The position numbers and the translations under genes were made by a program. Source: Cliona cf. orientalis (lineage: Eukaryota; Porifera; Demospongiae; Clionaida; Clionaidae). From it: a DNA stretch of 64,000 nucleotides. Position 1 is the stretch's first letter; every line of letters starts with the position of its first letter. Location: NCBI GenBank assembly GCA_963930775.1, contig OZ005694.1, positions 7,884,045-7,948,044 on the forward strand, read 5' to 3'. Shown one piece after another: positions 19,783 through 30,467 of the stretch. Below the pieces are notes generated by a model, which did no database searches, had not been told where the DNA came from, and was given only the letters and a program-made list of their open reading frames with translations.

Positions 19783-19895
19783 TGCATATCCTCAGATAGA
19801 TGTGCAGTATTTCCTAGGCGGTACTGCACAAATTTATAATCACTTAACTTGCTCTCATAACTATTATATGACTGCATGAAAATAAGCACTTTGCA

Positions 19896-20296
19896 TACCG
19901 TATTCGCTCGATCAGACGCCACGGCTACTATTTATTTCATCGCCTGAGTTTGGGCGGCATTTATTCGAGAGCGGCGTTTATTAATTCCAGTTAGCTGTCA
20001 GAGAGGCAATCCGTAGAGAAACGATTGATCGACACCACTGAACTAGGAGATTCTGGCCCTTTACCGATGTAGATGAATGAGGGAACTTGTTCTAGAACAC
20101 TGCTAAATACTTTTCTTGTACCTAGTACCTGCCATCGAGAACGAGTTGCGAGGCATGTTCACGTGCTAACGTGAGTATGCGTGGCGCGGCTACTATTCGA
20201 GAGCGGCGACTATTTCGCACAGCACTTCCGGAGGTGCGGTGACTATTCGAGAGCGGCCACTAATCGAGAGCGGCGTCTGATCGAGTGAATACGGTA
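19896..20296. mobile_element. Mariner-like MITE with TA ends, copy 1
   Basis: Ends are TACCGTATTCGCTCGATCA and, at the right, TGATCGAGTGAATACGGTA. The interior repeats ATTCGAGAGCGGC several times in both orientations. A TA target at both edges suggests Tc1/mariner mobilisation. A second copy lies at 46845-47255 in opposite orientation. Confidence 0.82.
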
Positions 20297-20919
20297 GTTA
20301 CTGTACTTATTCCTGCAATCTTTTAAGGCTTTCCATGGTGCTTCATTTCCACTTCTGGAAAGCCACAGTCAGCTTGCATCAGTCATCCAATTAGTAGAGT
20401 AAAGTTCTAGAAGGTACATATAGTACCTCCACAAGGAAGAGAGTGCAAGAGTCAAAAGGATGCATGGAAGGACCTTTAGTGAATAATTAAGTATTGAACA
20501 AGTACTTAATTTCCTTTTATTATGTGAACTATATAGGATGTACTAAGATCAATGTTAATCGCCAATTTAACTAATTAACTTCCTGAAATAGGCTCGGAGT
20601 CCATGTATGGCATAAATACTATAGGGCAGCGCATTTACCAGTGGAACAGGGGGGCATACCTTGTACACGCAAGAATGCATGCACACTCACCTAACACTAG
20701 CTAGGTGTCTACACAAGGGATCAATGTGTGACAATAAGGAGGAGGAAGTACATGCATGTATGAATGAGGAAATGAACTGAGACACCAGGCCGCCCCCCCC
20801 CCTTCCTTGCATGAGCTAATTCACAGTTGAAAGGTGGTAGAAAGATCAGGATGCATGTGATCATGTGCATCTGAATGTAGGCATGCAAGTCATACTAGTG
20901 GTATGGAGTACCGGTATAC

Positions 20920-20964
<45 letters not shown>

Positions 20965-21701
20965 CTGCTATGTAAACTTGAACATTTATTATTAGAATCA
21001 GAGCATCTAACAACTATTCTATAATAGTAGCAATCATTGACAAGGTCACTAAAACAACACTAATTAACACTAAATTCAAAAATAATTTTAACTACCTTGA
21101 GAGGGGGATTCTCAAATCTGGTCATCTGATGTGAACGGAAATGGCTTATAATTCCCACTTATTCGTTGCCATGGGAAATGAGTCTATTCAATGGCCAATG
21201 AATCACCGGCTTTATGCAGGTGACTACAATAGCGACACTATCAAATTACATACTTATAAAATAATAACCAATGATTATTGTTCTAATGAATATGGAATGA
21301 AACCTTACTACGCCAAAAGTCAAGAAAAGCATCACTCTTCCTGTTATTCATTGGAATAGGGGAATGAAATAATAATAAAAAAATTTTGCAGTGAATAATA
21401 TTTTATTGTTCGATAATCAAAAGGCAGAGCTACCTATATATAGCTAAAATAGTTCTAAGACTTTTGTCCAATGGGAACCCTCCCTACTCACATAAACGGC
21501 TTAAGAACATGTTTGTGCTTTTATTCAATGTGATTACACTCGCATCACAAACATCATGATAAGATCCCCAGCAGATGGGATTGAGACAATAAAAACAAAT
21601 ACAAATTAAAACTAATCATCATCAAAAATTAACTATCTTGCATGATAATAATCAAAACAACCACTTACTGACCCAGTCTTCATTCAAGCAAGGGATAAAT
21701 C
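20297..21701. other. Spacer between type B and type C genes
   Basis: No gene supported. Contains a (GT)n microsatellite (20921-20961) and unique AT-rich sequence. This spacer lacks the duplicated blocks seen to the left, so it marks the edge of the recently duplicated part of the cluster. Confidence 0.6.
20921..20961. repeat. (GT)n microsatellite
   Basis: About 20 uninterrupted GT units, preceded by ACCGGTATAC. Confidence 0.95.
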
Positions 21702-22577
21702 ATGATTCGAATCATAGCCATTTTTGCTCTCGTATTTTCTTTCGGATCAGTCACTACAGCCAGTGGCCAATTGACAGATATGAAGGTGCTTCAAAATGCA
21801 GAACCTGGGAAGTGCCTTTCAATGCAGGAGAGAGAGAGGGCAAGAAATGAAATCTATCAAATCACCAACTCCACTGTTGTTGATTTACTAAACACTTGTG
21901 GTACACTAGGATGGAGACGTGTTGCTTTCATCAATATGACTAACACCAGCTATAACTGCCCTCCTGGACTCAATTTGACATCTTACTCCAAGAGGACCTG
22001 TGGGCGATCACACACACACGCTGGCTGCTCTTCAATCAAATTCAGCATTGAAGGAGCTGAGTACAGCAAAGTCTGCGGGAGAATGAGGGGATACCAGTTT
22101 GGAGCAACTAGTGCTTTTATTTTGTCCAATGACATTGTGGGCAATGATAGCTACTATGTCAGTGGCATAAGCCTGACTCATGGAGCTGCTGGAAGCCGTC
22201 AGCATATATGGACATTTGCTGCAGGCCTTTCTGAAATAACTACCAAATGGCCTGATTACGGCTGCCCTTGTGAGGCACTAGCGAAGAATCTCGTTCCTGA
22301 TTTTGTCGGAGACGATTATTTCTGTGAAAGTGGTTGCAATACAGCCTGGATCAACAATAATAATAATAATAATACCATACTCTATTCAGATGATGTTCTC
22401 TGGGATGGTCAGTACTGTACATCCAACAGCACGTGCTGTCAGCTCAACAACCCTCCATGGTTCATAAAGAACCTGCCTAATGCCACAACTGATGACATTG
22501 AATTGAGGATCTGCACCAAACATCATCACATGTTCGAGGACACTGCGATAGAACTCATAGAACTCTACATCCAGTAA
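21702..22577 (+). CDS. Secreted cysteine-rich family protein, type C, copy 1
   Basis: An intronless 291-aa frame with a signal peptide (MIRIIAIFALVFSFGSV...). The mature N-terminus reads QLTDMKVLQ and KCLSMQERERARNE, unlike types A and B. The family core is clear: CGTLGWRRVAFINMTN, CPPGL, CGRS, KVCGRMRGYQFG, GISLTHGAAGSRQHIWTFAAG, GCPCE, VGDDYFCES, LWDGQYC, TCCQLNNPPWF and DDIELRIC, ending ELYIQ. There is an extra cysteine in ESGCN and a run of seven asparagines encoded by an AAT microsatellite (about 22350-22372), likely length-variable. Several N-glycosylation sequons. Secreted; function unknown. Confidence 0.92.
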   Translation: MIRIIAIFALVFSFGSVTTASGQLTDMKVLQNAEPGKCLSMQERERARNEIYQITNSTVVDLLNTCGTLGWRRVAFINMTNTSYNCPPGLNLTSYSKRTCGRSHTHAGCSSIKFSIEGAEYSKVCGRMRGYQFGATSAFILSNDIVGNDSYYVSGISLTHGAAGSRQHIWTFAAGLSEITTKWPDYGCPCEALAKNLVPDFVGDDYFCESGCNTAWINNNNNNNTILYSDDVLWDGQYCTSNSTCCQLNNPPWFIKNLPNATTDDIELRICTKHHHMFEDTAIELIELYIQ

Positions 22578-23486
22578 AGCCTGAATTGTAACACTGAGAC
22601 TGCGCAAGGGTGATACTATGCAAATTCAAGAACTATGTACGTGCTACTGTAACATTATAGTACTGTGTGATAAAGATACAAACTCTGGAAATTAGTATTA
22701 CAAAATTTTTTAGCCTTTGCATTTTTATGAGAAAAAAATGACTGTCAGCCCCGTCTCAATTAACCTACTGAATTTTTTTTAATACGTTGATCCACCAAGT
22801 GTTGTCATAGAAGCTAATAATATACCACCATGCAGAGTCCTATCTCTTGTGAGCCAGGGGAAGTTAAGAAGGGGAGGGGATACAAAATTATTGTCATTGA
22901 TAGCTATTGTAACATGCAACGGAATTTAAGCCTGCATGATTGAGCTCAGTAGTGTCAAATTTCCTTAGCTTTCATACTTTGCATGCAAGGGAGGGGGCAG
23001 ACCCACAAACACAAAAAAGGTTTATGAGAGTTAACTGAGCATAAAAATTGCAACATAGAAGCATACCTCATTTGATACAATGTTATACAAATGTATGATA
23101 ATGATAATAATAGCCATCTGCACAGTGTATACATAGCTCCTATAGGGGATCTTCCACTATTGTATGCATTGACTAAAATTTAATGTTACAATAGCCACGG
23201 TACAGGAAGGTAACTGTTAATTAATGAGGCATGCAATCATTGCTTATCATAATTGCTTGCTTGGATGACTAGGGAATTAAAGTTTCAAATCCTAAAATTG
23301 GAATGTTAATGACTAGTATAGCGTGCTGCGAGGAGATTGGTCATCGATTCAGTCTAGTTAGCCATAGCAGTTGCACTGTATACCCACTCTATACAATTTA
23401 TATACCGCGTACTACCAGGTGTGATAGTGTATTTTACGAAATCTTGATCAACTTTCTTTGAACTGATACAGATGCTACAATAACCA
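22578..23486. other. Spacer between the type C genes
   Basis: No gene. Blocks such as GAAGCATACCTCATTTGATAC and GATTTTCCACTATTGT/GATCTTCCACTATTGT are shared with 24535-24900, so the two type C units arose by duplication. Confidence 0.6.
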
Positions 23487-23568
23487 TATATAGACGGATG
23501 GATGACAAAGCACACATTCTATGTAACTGTACAAGTCGAACAAAAGAGGATCGTGCAAGTTTCAGATC
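23487..23568 (+). promoter_or_regulatory. TATA box and leader of the 23569 gene
   Basis: TATATAG at 23487-23493 lies 82 bp before the ATG, close to the 76-80 bp spacing of type A genes, and is followed by ACGGATGG. Confidence 0.55.
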
Positions 23569-24534
23569 ATGGATAAGTTACTATTAGTATCTGTGTTGTA
23601 TCTATACCTTGGAGCTGCCACAATCAGAGGCCAGTTACAGCTGACTGATATTAAGGTGCTACAAAGTGGTGGTACCGGAATGTGCTCCTCAATGGAAGAA
23701 AGAGAGAGAGCAAAAAATGATATCCATCAAATTACCAACTCCATCATTGGCCAGATAGAAAATGGTGGGAAAAATGCTACAATAACGGAAACTTTAAGAA
23801 ATGATACTCATCAAATGAATGATTCAACTACTGATGATGCACAGCAAATTGGGAACTCCACTATCTCAAATACTTGTGGTACACTAGGATGGAGACGTGT
23901 CGCTTTCATCAATATGACTAACACCAGCTACAACTGCCCTGCTGGACTCCAGCTGACTTCAAATTCCACGAGGGCATGTGGACGATCCCACTCAGGTGCT
24001 GGATGTTCTTCAACTAAATTCAGCATCGAAAGTATGAACCGATATGGCCAGGTGTGTGGAAGGATAAGAGCGTACCAACTAGGAGAGACTGCTGCGTTTG
24101 GTTCATACAATCAAGGCATCGACAACCACTACGTTGATGGTATAAGCCTGACTTGTGGAATAGCTGACAGGCGTCAACACATTTGGACATTTGCTGCAGG
24201 ATTGGCGGAAGTGAGTACTCACTGGCCTGAATATGGTTGCCCTTGCGATAATACAGGAGACAGTGATCGTGTCCCAAAATTTGTTGGAGATGATTATTTC
24301 TGTGAGAGTGGGGTGAACCAAGCATGGAGCAATAACCTTGCTTTACATTCAGATGATGTTCTCTGGGATGGTCAGGCCTGTACGTCTACCAGCACATGCT
24401 GTCAGTTCAACAACCCTCCATGGTTTACAAAGAACCTGCTCAGTGCTACAACTGATGATATTGAATTGAGGATCTGCACCAATGGTCATCGAGACGATAT
24501 TCCATTTGAATTCATAGAACTCTACGTACAATAA
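23569..24534 (+). CDS. Secreted cysteine-rich family protein, type C, copy 2
   Basis: An intronless 321-aa frame with a signal peptide (LLLVSVLYLYLGAATIRG). The core matches the 21702 gene: CGTLGWRRVAFINMTN, CPAGL, CGRSHSGAGC, QVCGRIRAYQLG, IWTFAAG, GCPCD, VGDDYFCES, LWDGQAC, TCCQFNNPPWF and DDIELRIC, ending ELYVQ. It is about 36 residues longer before the CGTLGWRR block, where HQITNSI, HQMNDST and QQIGNST look like an internally duplicated, glycosylation-rich linker. The normally conserved LTHG is LTCG here, swapping a histidine for cysteine. Secreted; function unknown. Confidence 0.92.
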   Translation: MDKLLLVSVLYLYLGAATIRGQLQLTDIKVLQSGGTGMCSSMEERERAKNDIHQITNSIIGQIENGGKNATITETLRNDTHQMNDSTTDDAQQIGNSTISNTCGTLGWRRVAFINMTNTSYNCPAGLQLTSNSTRACGRSHSGAGCSSTKFSIESMNRYGQVCGRIRAYQLGETAAFGSYNQGIDNHYVDGISLTCGIADRRQHIWTFAAGLAEVSTHWPEYGCPCDNTGDSDRVPKFVGDDYFCESGVNQAWSNNLALHSDDVLWDGQACTSTSTCCQFNNPPWFTKNLLSATTDDIELRICTNGHRDDIPFEFIELYVQ

Positions 24535-25562
24535 TCGTAATTCTGAGTCATCTTAGTTTGCTCAAATCATGAAGGGGGGTGGGGAGGACACAAAGTATTG
24601 TCGTTGATAGTTACTGTAACAGTAGTTCAGTTTAGTGTCAAATTGCCTTAGCTTTCACGCTTCGCAAGAAGCATACCTCATTTGATACACATTACAATAA
24701 TCATCCATTCTGTGTATATATACATGTATATAATATTATTATGATGCGTGACATAAAAAATCTATCATATGTAGCTCCATGGGGGGATTTTCCACTATTG
24801 TGCATATTGACTAAATATTACAATGGCCAAGGTACAGCTATGAAGGTTAATGAGGCATGTTATCATTGCTATTTTAATTGGTTGGATGGTTAGGAAAGTT
24901 CCACTTCCTAGTCATGTTAACACTGGAATGTTAATTACTTAATTATACCGCAACCGTGCTAATTAGCAAGTTCCCCTGGAGCATGTGAATTGGTATCGTC
25001 TGGTTGACATAGTCTCTCCTCTTCTCTCCCCTCTTATCCTACTTCTATAATATTCCTCACTGTCATACCACGTACGAAATGTACCGTTAGCGCCGATAAT
25101 ATACAGAATCTAATGATGTAATGATGACATCATTAGGTGCATGAGTTACGTATACGTTCCAGTGACTATACCATCACAAGTACAATGCTGCAAAAGCGGA
25201 TTCTTTTATTTGTAGGCCTCTCATGCATCACATTCATATAATATATTCAACTGCAATAATATTAGCAATGATTGTATGCTAACATTATTAATAAAAGAAT
25301 ATCTGGCAGCTGGCTAGCTATAGTAGACAAATCCATCCACCAATATAGCCAGCAATTGCATAGTATTATTATCAGCATGCATAATTATTAAGGCATTATG
25401 CATAAAATAATATTTCCTGCCTATAAGTGGCCGTCTTCCTGATCTTTTGAAGAGGAAGCTATGGGCCTAGGAATGAGGCTAGCTAAAAGTATAAGTACAA
25501 TAATCATAATACTTGTGTATATTTACGTATACAGCCTAAGAACTATTAATTAAATCTCGTAC
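24535..25562. other. Spacer between the cluster and the NFU1 fragment
   Basis: AT-rich. I looked on the minus strand for later NFU1 exons (rest of Nfu_N domain and a NifU CxxC motif) and found none. Confidence 0.6.
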
Positions 25563-26797
25563 CTTGGTGACTGTGATAAAATCAGTGGCAAAGAATACTC
25601 CTTTAACCCCATCAATACGGAATAACTGCCGGGCAAGTGGTGAGCCTCGAGCTGACATGGGATTGGGATAATCCAGAGTTCCCGATTCTAGTACCTTGAC
25701 ACCAGGAATGAACTTGAGACTGTTGGGATTGGGCGTGTCTTGAACTTGAATGAACATAGAACGAACTAGGTGTAGGTCAATGGAAGAATGGGAGGGGAAT
25801 ATATACAAATTTAATAAGAAACAAAATTATTAGTAGCAAGAAGTTTTACTGTGTTTTACATGTACTTCAATTAAGAAACTAAAATGTTCATCCATAGAAA
25901 TGCGCAATATACAGCAATAGTTGTCAGTCACAAAAATAATAAACAAAAATAATTCTCATGATCTACAGCACCATCCCAGAAGCTATTAATTTTTATTATA
26001 CAATTATTATTGTAGGATGTTTTTGAAGGGAAGAAGACTGTTTCATGCATAATTATGGATGTCTGTAAGGTATTCATTCTCTTCCAAAAAGGCCAAGAAG
26101 CTCACTTCTTTGGACAAGAGGCAGCAACGATGCATGGGCCCAGGCTAGGTTCTCTTGGGGGAGGGGAAAAGAGAGCCTGCATGTGGACGAAGCTAGAGCC
26201 CGAGTAGAAAAGGCATAAAAAGCCCAGGAAATGCCCCATACTTATGCTTTATGGGATTGTGAAATTAACTGGAAGAATATCGCGACTAAATTTGTAACTT
26301 GTGGTATTGTAATTTCAAAAATGATTTTACCCTGAAATCCACTGACGTCAATAATTTATTAGCAGAGATAGCTAGCTGCGCGCGCGCATAAATTATTACG
26401 TCATCGGTAGAGCACCCAAAAAGATTGTGGTCACAGCGATCAATTTCAGCTTTATTTCTCCAAGCATACCTTGTAAAAGTGCGGTTTGATTTCGTGGATG
26501 AAGTAATCCTCTTTCACCACCACTGCCGCCCCTCCAGTTCACTCGAGAGCCGCTGACGCTAACAAAATGGCGACACACTGAAATTTGACGATCACGCGGC
26601 CATCTCGATCTTGATTGCCCGACGAAACGGATCTCCTGACGCAGCGGCGCCTCCCTCGTAGCGGCGATCATCCGACTGCACCATGATCGTACACCACAGC
26701 GGAATGCCCGCACTGCACTATGCCCGGCGCCTGAAGCCGCCATCGATGCCGTTCGAGAATTACAATACGCTGAGTCAGCACATAGCGGCACATTCAT
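25563..26797 (-). CDS. NFU1: NFU1-like iron-sulfur scaffold, 5' exons only (partial)
   Basis: Exon 2 is 25563-25765 (minus) and encodes [19 protein letters not shown], then [18 protein letters not shown] and [11 protein letters not shown], the signature of the Nfu N-terminal domain. It ends at a GTACGA donor and starts after a CTAG acceptor in phase 1. Exon 1 is 26470-26797 or, with the better-placed ATG in CGATGGCGGC, 26470-26743. It ends CAAG/GTATGC in phase 1, so the splice joins in frame (intron 25766-26469). Exon 1 is Arg/Ser/Ala-rich with few acids near its start, as expected for a mitochondrial targeting peptide. NFU1 hands Fe-S clusters to mitochondrial proteins. The C-terminal NifU domain was not found, so this is a 5' fragment, a gene with distant exons, or a pseudogene. 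Confidence 0.8.
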
Positions 26798-27694
26798 AGA
26801 TCACATGACTTGGTGGGGGTTTCCAGTTGAGATAATTAACCTTTGATCTTCTGATCTGATGCAATGATAAGAATTATTATGCATGATAACGAGGGAGTTT
26901 GTAAGTGTGAGATCACCACTGCCTCACACTGGCATGTATGCATTTGCATCTATGACTTTGCGACTCCGACCACGGTAGACTATATCATGATTGCAACTGT
27001 TACAATGTTATTTCATCGCGGTATCGTAAAGGTACTTTTTTCTCGCCAGGGGATAAATATTGGGGACTAGGCCCGGCACTTCACATACTGAATTACGACA
27101 TAAAGCTGATTGAGATCACAAAAAAAATTTAATTAATGGATACATGCTGTATAATATTATGTTTTCTGCATAAAAATAAAATAGCACCTAGGGCACGATT
27201 TGGTAATGATTAGCTGAGCCTTATTTGGAACATAATATTTTAATTAAATAAACTGTAGTTGAAATAATCTCAGACTGCATCAAAATCAAAGTAGCGTTTT
27301 GTAAATTTTCTTCATCCCCAGTCAGTGAGTGACTTGAGTGGTATGGGTATGGATTGTCAGAACCTCTGACATTAGAGTCGAAGTCTCTAAAAGTCTCGCA
27401 AGCCGCACCCTTCAATCTCCGAGAGAAAGAGGGTGTGGTTTGCAAGTCTAAAGCAGGAGTAGGTTAGACTTCACCCCATGGCCACCTGCAGATCAAGAGT
27501 AGACTTTTAGCTGGAGCACTAATGAGAGAAAGCCACCCCTTGCATATGCACTCATATTAATTGAATGTGCAAACAAAAAGGCCTTCACACGATTGTGCAA
27601 ATTACAACAGGAAGCCAGCTTGTACGTACGTAATTTGACCATCGCTGTTATTAATTTTGACCACTGGAATGTGTGTTCGTAGTAACGTGGTAAA
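26798..27694. other. Spacer upstream of NFU1 and the adaptor gene
   Basis: No gene supported. Small frames are unremarkable. It separates two divergently oriented genes by about 1 kb. Confidence 0.5.
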
Positions 27695-27926
27695 TCCCCC
27701 CAATATGGCGGCAGTGGGGAATTCCATGTTGAAGATGCTCTATTACTATTAAAACGCGGCTACTCGTGACTTCTTTGACTTTGGTGTTCTTCTGACACGA
27801 ACAGTGTAAAGACTAAAGTTTTCTCTCTCTGTCAGGAATCTAATTCGACTGAGGGACTACAGTGACCCCGACGTCCAAGAGTCGTCGAAGAACCAAGATA
27901 TTAAAACGGTAAAAAAAAAAAAACTG
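27695..27926 (+). promoter_or_regulatory. Candidate promoter and non-coding first exon of the adaptor gene
   Basis: CCCAATATGGCGGCAGTG at 27699-27716 matches the AANATGGCGGC element bound by YY1-type factors at TATA-less animal promoters. It is followed by a GC-richer stretch and a good donor CTG/GTAAGC at about 27926. The coding exon at 30468 begins 35 bp after a TGCAG acceptor (30435), so a spliced 5' UTR is plausible. Inference only. Confidence 0.4.
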
Positions 27927-30432
27927 GTAAGCTTAACTTTAGCTACGTACTGTGGTGCGGTATTGTACAAAAGTAACCGTATAGTTACGCCGGTAGCTTA
28001 ATAGTAAGCGTGCATGAATCAGAGTCGTGACTAGTCTCAAGCTAGCGATTCAGTACCATACGTATTCTGATATCTGGATACCATTGACGAGTTGCAAGTT
28101 ACTTGGGTAATAGTAGAGCAGTATTGCTGCATAGTATGTCCGCTTGAATCTGGTAACTACCTATCAGTTCTTACTGCATAATTATTGATTATGCTCGGTG
28201 CAGTCAGCGGCAGTGTAGTAGCTGCATCATGTGATTTTTTTTCACCTAAGGGTTCACCATTGACACTTGGCTAGTGCTGCAATTCTCACGGATTGAAGCA
28301 TGTTGTAGCTGATTCAGATAGCTCACTTTGGAACTTGCAATTGGAAAGAGTCCAGATGTGCCAAAGTACCTTGGTCAAGTGGTTTGGGATGGGTGCAGTT
28401 CTAAATCATGGGCGTGGAACAGATATTTGTAATAATATGCACTGTATTTAATAAAAAAAATTGGCTGGTATTTAAACTTGACTTGCAATCCCGCAACTTT
28501 GTCAGCATACAAATTTTAGTGTTGCATAGAGCAAAGTGGGTGCACGTGTATATTATATATATTGCATGGAATGAGCACTCTCCTCCTCCGCTGAGTCGCA
28601 TGATTGTAGCATGCATTCCCACCCGAGTCAGCCGCCGCATGGGGTGAAGCACTTCAATTGTACGTAGCACTGAATATAAATAGCTAAAAGAGAAGTAAAA
28701 GTTGGAATGTTAGGACGAGTGACCTGGATTTTCAAGTTCACCTCTTTTCAAGGAAGATAGCTTAGGCGGACTGCTGTGAAAAGTAACTTGAGAAAAAAAT
28801 AAACACTACCATAAAAAAAATATTTGTGATGCAAAAAATATTATGGAGCTTTTGATGATCATAGAAAATTAGTGGGTAATATTTCGGTACTCTTTGTGGA
28901 TGTTGGAATGATAGAATAAAAAAATTCCAACTTGTAATGTTGAACAACCTCTATAGTAAATACATCTCCAAAATGGTTAGACAAAAAGATCCCAAATCAT
29001 TTTCGGATGCAGATGATCAAAGTGGCAATACCTTACAAATCCCGCAAGGTACTGCGCAAAGCCAACTCTGGCAAGATCAACTTGGATTCATGATAGTAAA
29101 GAGTGTAGTAAAAGCGCCCCTTTGGTGACTGGAAGGGACTGTGACTGGAAGGGACTATTTCCGGGTGATCTTGTGGAGCCACCATAGGTAAACTGGACTG
29201 CCCAGCTGTGCCTGTGCCTGTGCCTGGCTCGCTATACTTGGCAAGCTCAACAATTAGCATAACAACCCTTTAGTGTGTTAATTGTCTGCAGGTGCTGGCC
29301 ACTAGTTAAATAATAGTGCATAACCTGCCTGCTTAGACTAGCTTGCTAAGTACCAAGGGGATTTTTTCTGTGGCGCCTGCAATAGCTGTGAAGTACACCA
29401 ATGTATAGGTACCAGTGGTGACCTACAGCTCTGGCATGTTAATGGAGTCTAGTTACTTAAGAGATCATCTACATCTAAAGTGACACCATTAGTATAGGCT
29501 TCTATCTGCCTGTTGATTTCATGGTACCAGTATGTTGTTGTCTATGGAGGAGGGGGTTTTGAGCAGTAGGAAGTCAACTATTTGAGCAGACAAGAGAAGC
29601 TCAATTTGGGACACAAAGTGTTTGCTCTTTGACAATCTTCCTGCATGCCACTAGCTAGGCAACGGTAATGATAATAATAATACCTACAATCGTGTGCATT
29701 AGTATAGCTATGTACCAGTTCTACATGTACCACTACGAAACTGCTGCTGCGTGGGGACATTTTTAGATGTAGGAAGCTTAGCTATAGATATACATACAAT
29801 AACAATAATATACTATCGTATTTCTGTGTGCACAAAGGATCCCTGTCATAGAGACACTTTCAATGTGTACTTTCTGCTTTATGGCATGTGCATATTTGCA
29901 TCCTATCGATCTCGATTATAGTTACCCTCAAAGAATACACAGATTCCTGTATTAAGAGTTCTGGATTGTGCACATGTATGACATTGTGTATGCAGGCCCT
30001 GATAGGGGAATTTTGGGATGTACTTAGACCTTGCTAGGTTTGTTCTTAGCACTACAGAATACATACAAATTGGTCCCCCCTAAGTAATGTTATACAGTCC
30101 AGCTGGGTGGTGTTCTATATATAAGTGTTAAAAATAGAATTAGCTAGTTGCTAGGCTGCAGTTGAAGAGGTGCTAGGCAATGGTGACTAAAGAACACCTC
30201 CATATTTTGAATTGCATGTGGCTGGTATTCTATAGTTACTGTAACGAAACGATTTTAGTTCATGCAGACACCTTGTGCAACTGTGCCCATAAGCAGGCTA
30301 TAGCTAGTTTCAGTTACACTAGTTAGTGCCGGGTAAAATATTTATGGTTATTATATCGCTGATAAACAAGAAGTAAAAGGAATGTTGCACAACTACATGA
30401 CTGACTATTTAATCTTCAACATCTCTTACATG
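27927..30432. other. Probable 5' UTR intron
   Basis: AT-rich, with no conserved coding exon on either strand. The frames at 28401-28670 and 28937-29128 overlap nothing recognisable. Confidence 0.4.
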
Positions 30433-30467
30433 CAGATAATAACTCCTAATAACTAACTTATTAAAGA

